DNA from: SIG440 sp045587485
GTDB lineage: Bacteria > Bacillota > Clostridia > Monoglobales > Monoglobaceae
Direction of reading: 5' to 3'
DNA length: 64,000 bases
Assembly (NCBI GenBank): GCA_045587485.1
Contig: JAZNCI010000080.1
Location: forward strand, 56,817 to 120,816
This document shows, one piece after another, positions 25,180-33,418 of the stretch (positions are counted from its first letter, which is position 1; the number at the start of each line of letters is the position of its first letter). Made by a program: the position numbers and the translations under genes. A model generated the notes under the pieces. The model had not been told where the DNA came from and made no database searches. It saw only the letters and a list, made by a program, of their open reading frames with translations.

Positions 25180-25869
25180 ATGGGTCAGAAGGTTAATCCC
25201 CACGGTATCCGAGTTGGCGTTATCAAAGACTGGGATTCACGTTGGTACGCTGACAAGAAGAACTACGGCGATAATCTGGTAGAAGATTATAACCTCAGAG
25301 TTTTCCTTAAGAAAAAGCTCTATCTCGCCGGAGTTGATAAAATCGAAATTGAAAAATTTGCAAATAAGATTCGTCTTTCTATCCACGCTGCAAAGCCTGG
25401 TATTGTTATCGGTAAAGGCGGTAGCGAAATCGAAAAGCTTAAGAAGGACGTTGAGGCACTGACAGGTAAGTCTGTTATCCTTAATGTAATTGAGGTAAAG
25501 ACTCCCGATCTGTGTGCTCAGTTGGTTGCTGAGAACATTGCTTCACAGCTTGAAAGACGTATTTCTTTCAGAAAAGCTATGAAACAGTGTATGGCAAGAA
25601 CAATGAAGCTTGGTGCAAAAGGTATCAAGGCTGCAGTTTCAGGTCGTGTAGGCGGTGCAGAAATCGCTCGTACAGAACAGTATCACGAGGGTACAATTCC
25701 GCTGCAGACACTTCGTGCAGATATTGATTACGGTTTTGCTGAAGCAGACACCACATATGGTAAACTCGGTGTTAAGGTTTGGATTTACAAGGGTGAAGTT
25801 CTTGCTGAAAACAAAAAAGTAAAGGAAACAAAAGCTCCTGCCAAAAAAGCGGAAGGAGGAAAAAGATAA
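25180..25869 (+). CDS. rpsC: 30S ribosomal protein S3
   Basis: 229 aa. It lies at the mRNA entry site. The N-terminal KH type-2 domain has GIVIGKGGSEIEKLK; the C-terminal domain has the typical GRVGGAEIARTEQYHEG. A lysine-rich tail ends the protein. The stop overlaps the rplP start by one base. Confidence 0.97.
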   Translation: MGQKVNPHGIRVGVIKDWDSRWYADKKNYGDNLVEDYNLRVFLKKKLYLAGVDKIEIEKFANKIRLSIHAAKPGIVIGKGGSEIEKLKKDVEALTGKSVILNVIEVKTPDLCAQLVAENIASQLERRISFRKAMKQCMARTMKLGAKGIKAAVSGRVGGAEIARTEQYHEGTIPLQTLRADIDYGFAEADTTYGKLGVKVWIYKGEVLAENKKVKETKAPAKKAEGGKR

Positions 25870-26300
25870 TGTTATCACCAAAAAGAGTTAAATACAGAAG
25901 AGTTATGCGTGGTAGAATGAAGGGTAAGGCTTCGCGTGGCAACAAAGTTGTATACGGCGAGTTTGGTCTTCAGGCTCAGTCACCTGCTTGGATTACAAGC
26001 AACCAGATTGAGGCAGCCCGTATTGCTATGACACGTTATACAAAAAGAGGTGGTCAGGTTTGGATTAAGATATTCCCTGACAAGCCCGTAACAGAGAAAC
26101 CTGCTGAAACTCGTATGGGTAGTGGTAAGGGTTCACCGGAATACTGGGTAGCGGTTGTTAAGCCCGGCAGAATATTATTTGAAATCGGCGGCGTAAGCGA
26201 AGAAGTAGCTCGTGAGGCTATGCGTCTTGCTATGCACAAGCTTCCTCTCAAGTGCAAGTTTGTGAGAAAAGCCGATCAGGAAATGGAAGGTGAAATGTAA
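25869..26300 (+). CDS. rplP: 50S ribosomal protein L16
   Basis: 143 aa. It contacts the A-site tRNA elbow and helps order the peptidyl transferase centre. The start MLSPKRVKYRRVMRGRMKGK and the GSGKGSPEYWVAVVKPGR motif are typical. It shares one base with rpsC and with rpmC at either end. Confidence 0.97.
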   Translation: MLSPKRVKYRRVMRGRMKGKASRGNKVVYGEFGLQAQSPAWITSNQIEAARIAMTRYTKRGGQVWIKIFPDKPVTEKPAETRMGSGKGSPEYWVAVVKPGRILFEIGGVSEEVAREAMRLAMHKLPLKCKFVRKADQEMEGEM

Positions 26301-26512
26301 TGAAAATAAATGAGATCAGAGACCTTTCAGCACAGGAAATCGTTGATAAAATTCAGGACCTTAAGGAAGAGCTTTTTAACCTTCGTTTTCAGAATGCAAT
26401 GAATCAGCTTGACAATCCCATGAGAATCGTTGCAGTTAAGAAGGATATTGCTAAGCTTAAGACAGTTCTGAAAGAACAAGAGCTTGGCCTTAATGCCAAC
26501 ATAAATCAGTAG
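26300..26512 (+). CDS. rpmC: 50S ribosomal protein L29
   Basis: 70 aa. A two-helix protein near the tunnel exit. The motif LKEELFNLRFQNAMNQLDNP is diagnostic. The start overlaps the rplP stop by one base. Confidence 0.95.
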   Translation: MKINEIRDLSAQEIVDKIQDLKEELFNLRFQNAMNQLDNPMRIVAVKKDIAKLKTVLKEQELGLNANINQ

Positions 26513-26527
26513 GAGGTGTAAGGTCTA

Positions 26528-26788
26528 ATGGAAGAAAAGCGTAACTATCGCAAAACCCGTATCGGTGAAGTTGTCAGCGACAAAATGGATAAGACAATCG
26601 TTGTTGCAATTAAGGATAGCGTAAAGCACCCCGTATACAAAAAGGTTATGAAGAACACCTACAAGCTGAAGGCTCACGATGAAAACAATGAGTGTGGCAT
26701 AGGTGATAAGGTAAAAGTAATGGAAACCAGACCTTTGTCAAAGGACAAAAGATGGAGACTGGTTGAAATCGTTGAAAAAGCTAAATAA
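26528..26788 (+). CDS. rpsQ: 30S ribosomal protein S17
   Basis: 86 aa, OB-fold primary binding protein of 16S rRNA. It shows RKTRIGEVVSDKMDKTIVVA at the start and ETRPLSKDKRWRLVEIVEKA at the C-terminus. It lies 15 nt after rpmC. Confidence 0.97.
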   Translation: MEEKRNYRKTRIGEVVSDKMDKTIVVAIKDSVKHPVYKKVMKNTYKLKAHDENNECGIGDKVKVMETRPLSKDKRWRLVEIVEKAK

Positions 26789-26835
26789 ATTGGCTTTTCC
26801 GCAAACTATGATTTAAGGATAGGAGGAAATCCATT

Positions 26836-27204
26836 ATGGTACAACAGCAGACTTTGCTGAAGGTAGCTGACAACAGCGGTGCAAAAGAACTTATGTGTAT
26901 CCGTGTTCTTGGCGGTTCATACCGTCGTTACGGCAACATTGGTGATGTTATCGTGGCTTCTGTAAAGAAGGCAGCTCCCGGTGGCGCTGTAAAAAAAGGT
27001 GATGTTGTTAAAGCAGTTATAGTACGCAGTGTTCAGGGTATAAAAAGAGCTGACGGTTCTAAGATTAAGTTTGATGAAAACGCAGCAGTTATCATCAAGG
27101 ACGACAAAACCCCCCGTGGAACTCGTATTTTTGGCCCCATCGCCAGAGAACTTCGTGAAAAGGACTATATGAAAATTTTGTCTCTTGCTCCTGAGGTTCT
27201 GTAA
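26836..27204 (+). CDS. rplN: 50S ribosomal protein L14
   Basis: 122 aa. It forms part of an inter-subunit bridge and is the docking site of the silencing factor RsfS. The typical start VQQQTLLKVADNSGAKELMC and the FDENAAVIIKDDKTPRGTRI segment are present. Confidence 0.97.
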   Translation: MVQQQTLLKVADNSGAKELMCIRVLGGSYRRYGNIGDVIVASVKKAAPGGAVKKGDVVKAVIVRSVQGIKRADGSKIKFDENAAVIIKDDKTPRGTRIFGPIARELREKDYMKILSLAPEVL

Positions 27205-27220
27205 TAAATACCAATAAGTT

Positions 27221-27265
27221 CCGGGAGATTTTCACTTTAATTGCGAAACGCCCGGATAAGCGGAA
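27221..27265 (+). promoter_or_regulatory. RNA element before rplX, shared with the S10 leader
   Basis: CCGGG (27221-27225) pairs with CCCGG (27251-27255). The segment CGGG, 17 nt, GCGAAACGCCCGG, 4 nt, GCGGAA (27222-27265) matches 21533-21576 of the rpsJ leader in sequence and spacing. It lies in an unusually long gap (118 nt) inside an otherwise compact operon. Confidence 0.6.
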
Positions 27266-27322
27266 ATAAAACCGCATAACTAAAGTTGTAATTCCTGAGT
27301 AATTGCGAAAGGAGGAAAAAAC

Positions 27323-27649
27323 ATGAGTACAAAGATGCATGTTAAAACCGGAGATAAGGTTGTAGTGCTTTCAGGTAAGGACAAGGGCAAGAAAGGTAAA
27401 GTATTGTCAGTAAACCCCGAAAAGCGTACAGTTATCGTTGAAGGTGTTTCAGTTGCAACAAAGCATAAGAAACCCCGCCGTATGGGCGAAGCTGGTGGTA
27501 TTATCAACCAGGAAACTCCCATATACGCAAGCAAGGTAATGAACATCTGCGCTAAGTGCAATGCCGCAACACGTGTTGGCAGAAAGGTTCTGGAGGACGG
27601 AACACATGTTCGTTACTGCAAAAAGTGCGGAGAAACATTTGCTGAATAA
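27323..27649 (+). CDS. rplX: 50S ribosomal protein L24, zinc-ribbon (C+) form
   Basis: 108 aa. An assembly-initiator protein with an N-terminal KOW motif (GDKVVVLSGKDKGKKGKV). The C-terminus carries two cysteine pairs, CAKC (about 75-78) and CKKC (about 100-103), likely a zinc site absent from many homologues. AAAGGAGG precedes the ATG. A structured element shared with the rpsJ leader lies upstream. Confidence 0.96.
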   Translation: MSTKMHVKTGDKVVVLSGKDKGKKGKVLSVNPEKRTVIVEGVSVATKHKKPRRMGEAGGIINQETPIYASKVMNICAKCNAATRVGRKVLEDGTHVRYCKKCGETFAE

Positions 27650-27678
27650 TAATCATTCAAGAAAGGAGGCAACGTATA

Positions 27679-28215
27679 ATGAGACTTGAAGAACGTTATA
27701 CAAAAGAGGTTAAGGACGCTCTTATGAAGAAATTTGAATATAAGAGTGTTATGCAGATTCCCAAGCTTGACAAGGTTGTTATCAACATCGGCGTGGGTGA
27801 AGCAAAAGAAAACTCAAAGGCTATTGATTACGCTATGAACGATCTTGCTTTGATTACAGGTCAGAAGCCGATTATAACAAAGGCAAGAAAGTCTGTAGCC
27901 CAGTTTAAAGTCAGAGAAGGTATGAACATTGGTTGTAAGGTAACTCTCAGAGGTTCGAAGATGTATGAGTTCGTTGACAGACTGTTCAATGCAGCTCTTC
28001 CCCGTGTTCGTGACTTCAGAGGTATCAACCCCAATTCATTTGATGGCAGAGGTAACTATTCTCTGGGTATCAAAGAACAGCTTATTTTCCCTGAAATAGA
28101 CTATGATAAGATTGATAAACTTCGCGGAATGGATATCATTTTTGTTACAACAGCACAGACAGATGAAGAGGCTCGTGAGCTTCTGACACTGATGGGTGCA
28201 CCTTTTACCAGATAA
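27679..28215 (+). CDS. rplE: 50S ribosomal protein L5
   Basis: 178 aa. It binds 5S rRNA in the central protuberance. The motifs MQIPKLDKVVINIGVGEA and GLIITTA-like GMDIIFVTTAQTDEEA, plus FRGINPNSFDGRGNYSLGIK, identify it. Confidence 0.97.
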   Translation: MRLEERYTKEVKDALMKKFEYKSVMQIPKLDKVVINIGVGEAKENSKAIDYAMNDLALITGQKPIITKARKSVAQFKVREGMNIGCKVTLRGSKMYEFVDRLFNAALPRVRDFRGINPNSFDGRGNYSLGIKEQLIFPEIDYDKIDKLRGMDIIFVTTAQTDEEARELLTLMGAPFTR

Positions 28216-28272
28216 AAAAGGGATAACAAAATTGTCCATCCAACATCTCAGAAATGGAGGAGATTAAAGCTT

Positions 28273-28458
28273 ATGGCAAAGAAAGCTATGGTTTTAAAGC
28301 AGCAGAAAGAACAAAAGTATTCTACCCGTGAATACAACAGATGCAAAATCTGCGGCAGACCCCACGCTTACCTTCGTAAGTTTGGTATCTGCAGAATCTG
28401 CTTCCGTGAATTGGCTTACAAGGGCCAGATCCCCGGAGTAAAGAAAGCATCCTGGTAA
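28273..28458 (+). CDS. rpsZ: 30S ribosomal protein S14, zinc-binding type
   Basis: 61 aa, the short form. Two cysteine pairs, CKIC and CRIC (C-x2-C-x12-C-x2-C), bind zinc. The C-terminal FRELAYKGQIPGVKKASW is typical of this form. It lies between rplE and rpsH as usual for Firmicutes. Confidence 0.96.
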   Translation: MAKKAMVLKQQKEQKYSTREYNRCKICGRPHAYLRKFGICRICFRELAYKGQIPGVKKASW

Positions 28459-28501
28459 GATACAGAAAGTTCTGACTGAGAAATAAAAAATTCAATTAGG
28501 A

Positions 28502-28547
28502 GAGTCAAGTGGTTAAAATTTTTGGATTCGGATAACCAAACTGACTC
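28502..28547 (+). promoter_or_regulatory. Hairpin with an internal loop before rpsH
   Basis: GAGTCA (28502-28507), AGT, GGTTA (28511-28515) pairs with TAACC (28533-28537), AAAC, TGACTC (28542-28547). The asymmetric internal loop lies about 30 nt before rpsH. It may be a feedback site for S8; this is an inference. Confidence 0.4.
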
Positions 28548-28575
28548 ACAAAATCCGATAAAAAGGAGGATAAAT

Positions 28576-28974
28576 ATGCACATCACAGATCCGATAGCAG
28601 ATATGCTGACAAGAATTAGAAACGCAAACGATTCAAGACATGCGACAGTTGATATTCCTGCATCAAATATGAAAAAGGCTATTGCACAGATTTTGCTTGA
28701 TGAAGGATATGTTAAATCAGTTGAGTATATTGATGACAGCACACAGGGTATTATTCGTGTAACGCTTAAGTATGCTGAGAACAAGCAGAAAGTTCTTACC
28801 GGTCTTAAGAGAGTTTCAAAGCCCGGTCTCAGAATATACGCATCAAAGGATGAACTGCCCCAGGTATTGAAGGGTTTGGGTATTGCTATTATTTCTACAT
28901 CTAAGGGTATTATGACAGATAAAGAAGCTCGTCGCCAGAACGTTGGCGGTGAAGTTCTCGCATTTATTTGGTAA
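28576..28974 (+). CDS. rpsH: 30S ribosomal protein S8
   Basis: 132 aa. It binds the central domain of 16S rRNA and in enteric bacteria represses the spc operon. The start is MHITDPIADMLTRIRNA at ATG 28576 after AAAGGAGG. The C-terminal GIMTDKEARRQNVGGEVLAF is typical. Confidence 0.97.
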   Translation: MHITDPIADMLTRIRNANDSRHATVDIPASNMKKAIAQILLDEGYVKSVEYIDDSTQGIIRVTLKYAENKQKVLTGLKRVSKPGLRIYASKDELPQVLKGLGIAIISTSKGIMTDKEARRQNVGGEVLAFIW

Positions 28975-28991
28975 GAAAGGAGGAAGATCAA

Positions 28992-29540
28992 ATGTCTCGT
29001 ATAGGAAAGCAGCCTATTACAATACCTGCAGGTGTTGATGTTAAAATAGGTGAAAACAATGAAATTACAGTTAAGGGTCCCAAGGGCACTCTTGTTCAGA
29101 CAATGTCAGCTGATATGATTATCAAGATTGACGGCAGCACAGTTGTTGTTGAACGTCCATCAGACGCTAAGGAACACAGAGCACTCCACGGTCTTACACG
29201 TACTCTTGTGGCTAACATGGTTATCGGTGTTTCAGAAGGTTATACAAAGAACCTTGAAATCAACGGTGTTGGTTACAGAGCAGCAAAGCAGGGAAACAAG
29301 CTTGTTATGAACCTTGGTTATTCACACCAGGTTGAGATGGAAGAGCCTGATGGCATTAAAATTGATGTTCCTCAGCCTAACCAGATTATCATTTCAGGTT
29401 ATGACAAACAGAAGGTTGGTCAGTTTGCCGCACAGGTAAGAGAAAAGAGACCGCCTGAACCTTATAAGGGTAAAGGTATTAAGTACGTTGATGAAGTTAT
29501 CAGAAGAAAAGAAGGTAAAACAGGTGCTAAGAAGAAATAA
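28992..29540 (+). CDS. rplF: 50S ribosomal protein L6
   Basis: 182 aa, two similar domains. MSRIGKQPITIPAGVDV opens the protein and the C-terminal signature PPEPYKGKGIKYVDEVIRRK is intact. ATG 28992 has AGGAGG upstream and lies 17 nt after rpsH. Confidence 0.97.
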   Translation: MSRIGKQPITIPAGVDVKIGENNEITVKGPKGTLVQTMSADMIIKIDGSTVVVERPSDAKEHRALHGLTRTLVANMVIGVSEGYTKNLEINGVGYRAAKQGNKLVMNLGYSHQVEMEEPDGIKIDVPQPNQIIISGYDKQKVGQFAAQVREKRPPEPYKGKGIKYVDEVIRRKEGKTGAKKK

Positions 29541-29631
29541 TAGATTTCTTCACATACAGGTTTTGGCTGCATAATGATAACTATTCATTACAGCGAGATT
29601 CATACTAAACCACAAGGAGGTGCAATTTAGA

Positions 29632-29994
29632 ATGATTAAAAGAAAGAACAGCGAAGAAGCAAGACGTGCAAGACATGCAAGAGTTCGTAAAAAAGTTTCG
29701 GGCACAAGCACAACACCCAGACTTTGTGTTTACAGAAGTCTTAAGAATATATATGCACAGGTAATTGATGATACAACCGGCAAAACTTTGGTATCTGCAT
29801 CAACCTTGGATGCAGAGCTCAAGGCAAACTATGGTGGCAACAAAGAAGCTGCTAAAGCGGTTGGTCTGGCTGTTGCAAAGAAGGCACTTGATGCAAACAT
29901 CAAGACTGTTGTTTTTGACAGAGGTGGATACGTATTCCACGGCAGAGTTGCAGAGGTTGCAGCAGGTGCCCGTGAAGGCGGTTTGGAATTCTAA
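29632..29994 (+). CDS. rplR: 50S ribosomal protein L18
   Basis: 120 aa. It binds 5S rRNA. The N-terminus is arginine- and lysine-rich (RHARVRKKVSGTSTTPRLCV) and the C-terminal FDRGGYVFHGRVAEVAAGAR motif is diagnostic. ATG 29632 follows AAGGAGG. The 91-nt gap before it can fold into a nested GGTTT/AAACC stem. Confidence 0.97.
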   Translation: MIKRKNSEEARRARHARVRKKVSGTSTTPRLCVYRSLKNIYAQVIDDTTGKTLVSASTLDAELKANYGGNKEAAKAVGLAVAKKALDANIKTVVFDRGGYVFHGRVAEVAAGAREGGLEF

Positions 29995-30080
29995 TATTGT
30001 AAAATCGCAGTATCAATTTGCACAGACCGGTTTACCGGTGGATTACATTGAAAGTCAGTTTTTGAAAGAGGTGAAAAACA

Positions 30081-30611
30081 ATGGCAGAAAGAGTAGAGAT
30101 AACCAAAAAGCAGGAGCGTATTGATGCAAGTACGCTTGACATAAAGGAAAAAGTAGTTTCTCTTAATCGTGTATCAAAGACTGTAAAGGGTGGTAGAACA
30201 AGCAGATTCAGTGCCCTGGTAGTAGTTGGTGACGAAAACGGTCATGTTGGATACGGTATGGGTAAGGCAGCCGAAGTTCCGGATGCTATCCGCAAGGGTA
30301 TCGACGAGGCTAAGAAGAATATGATTACAGTTCCTATGGTAAACACTACCATTCCTCACGAAATCATCGGCGAATTTGGCGCAGGCAGAGTTCTTCTTAA
30401 GCCCGCAGCAGAAGGTACCGGTGTTATCGCAGGTGGTCCCGTTCGTGCGGTTCTTGAGCTTGCCGGTATTCGTGATATCAGAACAAAGTGTCTCAGAAGC
30501 AACAACCCCAAGAATGTTGTATCTGCAACAGTTCAGGCGCTTGCTGCACTTAAGAGTGTAGAAGAGGTTGCAAAGCTGAGAGGTAAGAAGCCTGAAGAGA
30601 TTTTGGGCTAA
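30081..30611 (+). CDS. rpsE: 30S ribosomal protein S5
   Basis: 176 aa. It affects decoding accuracy and the mRNA entry site. The S5 double-stranded-RNA-like domain has VSKTVKGGRTSRFSALVVVG and GHVGYGMGKAAEVPDAIRKG; the C-terminal domain has TGVIAGGPVRAVLELAGI. Confidence 0.97.
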   Translation: MAERVEITKKQERIDASTLDIKEKVVSLNRVSKTVKGGRTSRFSALVVVGDENGHVGYGMGKAAEVPDAIRKGIDEAKKNMITVPMVNTTIPHEIIGEFGAGRVLLKPAAEGTGVIAGGPVRAVLELAGIRDIRTKCLRSNNPKNVVSATVQALAALKSVEEVAKLRGKKPEEILG

Positions 30612-30649
30612 AAACCGGTTACAACCAAGAAAGATAGGAGGTTTTATCC

Positions 30650-30832
30650 TTGGCTAACACATTGAAAGTAACACTTGTAAAAAGTACAATTGGTTGCAAA
30701 AAGGATCAGATAGCAACTGTTGAAGCTCTGGGTCTCAGAAAGCTCCATCAGTGTGTTGAGAAACCCGACAATCCTCAAATCAGAGGTATGATCTTTAAGG
30801 TTTCTCATCTGGTTGCAGTTGAAGAGGCGTAA
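30650..30832 (+). CDS. rpmD: 50S ribosomal protein L30
   Basis: 60 aa, the short bacterial form. KVTLVKSTIGCKKDQ and ALGLRKLHQCVEKPDNPQI are diagnostic. Translation starts at a TTG (30650), with AGGAGG 7 nt upstream; no ATG fits. Confidence 0.94.
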   Translation: MANTLKVTLVKSTIGCKKDQIATVEALGLRKLHQCVEKPDNPQIRGMIFKVSHLVAVEEA

Positions 30833-30880
30833 TCTTGAGCGTCTCAAATATTGATAAAAAATAAAGAGGAGGTGTACTCA

Positions 30881-31318
30881 ATGAAACTTCATGAATTATC
30901 TCCGAGCGAAGGCTCAAAGAAGAATAATTTCAGAGTAGGCAGAGGTCACGGTAGCGGTAACGGCAAAACAGCAGGTAAGGGCCATAAAGGTCAGAATGCC
31001 CGCAGTGGCGGCGGTGTTCGTCCTGGTTTCGAAGGTGGACAGATGCCTATTTACAGAAGACTTCCCAAACGTGGCTTTACAAACATCTTTGCAAAGAAGT
31101 TCGTTTCTGTTAACGTAGAAGTTCTTAACAAGCTGGACTGCACAGAAGTTACAGCAGAGGTTCTTAAGGAGAATGGCATCATTTCAAAGATTTGTGATGG
31201 TGTTGTTATCCTTGGTCGCGGTGAAGTTAACAAGGCTTTCACTGTTAAGGCAAAAAGATTCAGTAAAACAGCTGAAGAAAAGATTATTGCTGCCGGCGGA
31301 AAGGTTGAGGTGGTATAA
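30881..31318 (+). CDS. rplO: 50S ribosomal protein L15
   Basis: 145 aa. A late-assembly 50S protein. MKLHELSPSEGS and the glycine-rich RVGRGHGSGNGKTAGKGHKG are typical. ATG 30881 follows GAGGAGG. Its stop codon directly abuts the secY ATG. Confidence 0.97.
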   Translation: MKLHELSPSEGSKKNNFRVGRGHGSGNGKTAGKGHKGQNARSGGGVRPGFEGGQMPIYRRLPKRGFTNIFAKKFVSVNVEVLNKLDCTEVTAEVLKENGIISKICDGVVILGRGEVNKAFTVKAKRFSKTAEEKIIAAGGKVEVV

Positions 31319-32602
31319 ATGTTTGAAACAATTAGGAATGCCTGGATGGTTGCAGACCTGAGAAAGAAACTATTTTATACCCTTGGTATGCTTATAATTT
31401 TCCGTCTCGGTTCTGTGATTCCGGTTCCGATGCTTGATCCCACACAGTTGGAGCAGATTTTTGCTAGCACAAACAACTCGCTTCTCGGTTTCATTAATGT
31501 GGTATCTGGCGGTGCTTTTCAAAATACAACAATCTTTGCAATGAGTATTACGCCTTATATTAATGCGTCAATCATTATGCAGCTTTTGTGCGTGGCAATT
31601 CCTGCGCTTGAAAGACTGCAGAAGGAGGGCGAAGAAGGCAGGAAAAAAATTGCGCAGATTCAGAGAGCAGCCACAGTTGTTCTCGCACTTATCCAGGCTA
31701 TCGGACTTTATTTTCTGCTTGATAGCTATAGAGCGGTGGTAAACCCCGGTTTTTGGACCGCTGTTGTGGTTGTTACTACATTTGCAGCAGGTACAGCATT
31801 CCTTATGTGGCTTGGCGAGCAGATTACAGAGAAGGGTGTCGGCAATGGCATTTCCCTTATTATCTTTGCCGGTATCGTTTCGGGCGGTCCTGCAATGGCT
31901 GTATCTCTCTACCAGTATATGCTGGGCGGCACAGCAAGTGTTATCGGCGCGATTGTTTTGATTGTTGTTGCACTTGTTGTTATCGCATTTGTTGTTGCTA
32001 TGCATGATGCTGAAAGAAGAATTTCTGTTCAGTATGCAAAGCGTGTTGTAGGAAGAAAAATGTATGGCGGACAGAACACACACATTCCGATTAAGGTTGC
32101 ATCGGCTGGTGTAATGCCTATAATCTTTGCTATGTCTATTATGTCATTCCCTGGAACGATCGCATCGTTCTGTGGAATCCAGGCGGGTGACCCTGGATTC
32201 TGGGGTGGTTTCCTCAGATATCTTTCACCAGACCATTGGGTTTATGCAGTTGTATATTTCTTCCTTATTATTTTCTTCACATATTTTTACACAGCTATTC
32301 AGTTCAATCCGATTGAAATGGCTAACAATATGAAGAAGAATGGTGGATTTATCCCGGGTATTCGTCCCGGGCGTCCCACATCGGATTTCATAAGCAGAGT
32401 TCTTTCAAAGATTACACTTGCGGGTGCAATTTTCCTTGGCTTTATTGCTGTTGTTCCGATTTTTATGAATATCGGGCTCAACATCAACAACTTTGCAATC
32501 GGTGGCACATCACTTATCATCGTTGTAGGGGTTGCTCTTGAAACAGTAAATCAGCTTGAGTCTCAGATGCTTATGAGACACTATAAGGGATTTTTGGAAT
32601 AA
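31319..32602 (+). CDS. secY: Preprotein translocase subunit SecY
   Basis: 427 aa, ten transmembrane helices. The channel-forming subunit of the SecYEG translocon; its partner secE is at 40518. It shows the plug-region pattern after TM1, the cytoplasmic loop QYAKRVVGRKMYGGQNTHIP, and IRPGRPTSDF. It starts immediately after rplO and so is co-translated with the spc ribosomal genes. Confidence 0.98.
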   Translation: MFETIRNAWMVADLRKKLFYTLGMLIIFRLGSVIPVPMLDPTQLEQIFASTNNSLLGFINVVSGGAFQNTTIFAMSITPYINASIIMQLLCVAIPALERLQKEGEEGRKKIAQIQRAATVVLALIQAIGLYFLLDSYRAVVNPGFWTAVVVVTTFAAGTAFLMWLGEQITEKGVGNGISLIIFAGIVSGGPAMAVSLYQYMLGGTASVIGAIVLIVVALVVIAFVVAMHDAERRISVQYAKRVVGRKMYGGQNTHIPIKVASAGVMPIIFAMSIMSFPGTIASFCGIQAGDPGFWGGFLRYLSPDHWVYAVVYFFLIIFFTYFYTAIQFNPIEMANNMKKNGGFIPGIRPGRPTSDFISRVLSKITLAGAIFLGFIAVVPIFMNIGLNINNFAIGGTSLIIVVGVALETVNQLESQMLMRHYKGFLE

Positions 32603-32626
32603 TAGGACATATGTCCTGAACTTTAC

Positions 32627-32678
32627 AGGGGATGCCTTAACGCAAATGCGATTTAAGGCAGCCCCTTGTGGAGTTTTT
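32627..32678 (+). terminator. Long hairpin between secY and adk, possible terminator or attenuator
   Basis: AGGGG (32627-32631) and TGCCTTAA (32633-32640) pair with TTAAGGCA (32653-32660) and CCCCT (32662-32666); a T5 run starts 8 nt later. The gap makes it an imperfect terminator. A perfect palindrome GGACATATGTCC lies just before (32605-32616). Confidence 0.5.
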
Positions 32679-32694
32679 ATCGGACAATCATAAA

Positions 32695-32723
32695 TTGTAA
32701 GGATTTGGATTATACTTTAATAT
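32695..32723 (+). promoter_or_regulatory. Possible internal promoter for adk
   Basis: TTGTAA (32695-32700), 17-nt spacer, TAATAT (32718-32723). Confidence 0.4.
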
Positions 32724-32766
32724 AGGTTTAAATTTATGTTTTTTACGGAAAGGCGTGACCTGAATA

Positions 32767-33399
32767 ATGAATCTTATTATACTTGCTGCTCCGGGTGCAG
32801 GAAAAGGCACACAGGCAGAAGCTTTAAGTAAACATTATGATATACCTACAATCTCAACCGGTGCTATTCTAAGAAAGAACATTGCTGACGGAACAGCATT
32901 GGGAGAACTTGCGGCAAAATACATTAATGATGGGAAATTTGTTCCCGATGATGTGATGATTGATATTGTGAAAAAAAGATTGAGTGAAGAAGACTGTAAA
33001 AAGGGCTTTATTCTTGACGGCTTTCCCCGAACACTCAACCAGGCTGAAGCACTTGATAAATCGGGGATTAGTGTAGATGCGGTTCTTACCATTGAGGTAG
33101 AAGACGAAAAGATAATTGAAAGACTTGCGGGCAGACTTGAGTGCAAGAAATGCGGAAATTCTTATCACAAAATGCATAAAAAACCAAAGACCGAGGGTGT
33201 GTGCGACAACTGCGGCGGTGTTCTCACAACAAGAGAAGACGATAAGCCGGAAGTTATTAAGCAGCGCCTTGAAACATATTATGAGCAGACAGCGCCACTT
33301 AAAAAATTTTATGCAGACCGCAATATGCTGAAGACCGCAATCGGTCAGGAAGAAATAGCAGATACAACGGCAGCAGTGATAGCGGCATTGGAGGATTAG
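32767..33399 (+). CDS. adk: Adenylate kinase, zinc-lid type
   Basis: 210 aa. It interconverts ATP + AMP and two ADP in the cytoplasm. The P-loop GAPGAGKGTQAEAL-like APGAGKGTQ (about 8-16), ISTGAILR, and LDGFPRTLNQAE motifs are intact. The lid carries CKKC and CDNC, the zinc-binding form usual in Gram-positives. It follows secY, as is standard. Confidence 0.97.
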   Translation: MNLIILAAPGAGKGTQAEALSKHYDIPTISTGAILRKNIADGTALGELAAKYINDGKFVPDDVMIDIVKKRLSEEDCKKGFILDGFPRTLNQAEALDKSGISVDAVLTIEVEDEKIIERLAGRLECKKCGNSYHKMHKKPKTEGVCDNCGGVLTTREDDKPEVIKQRLETYYEQTAPLKKFYADRNMLKTAIGQEEIADTTAAVIAALED

Positions 33400-33418
33400 T
33401 TCTCCTTGGAGATATAAA

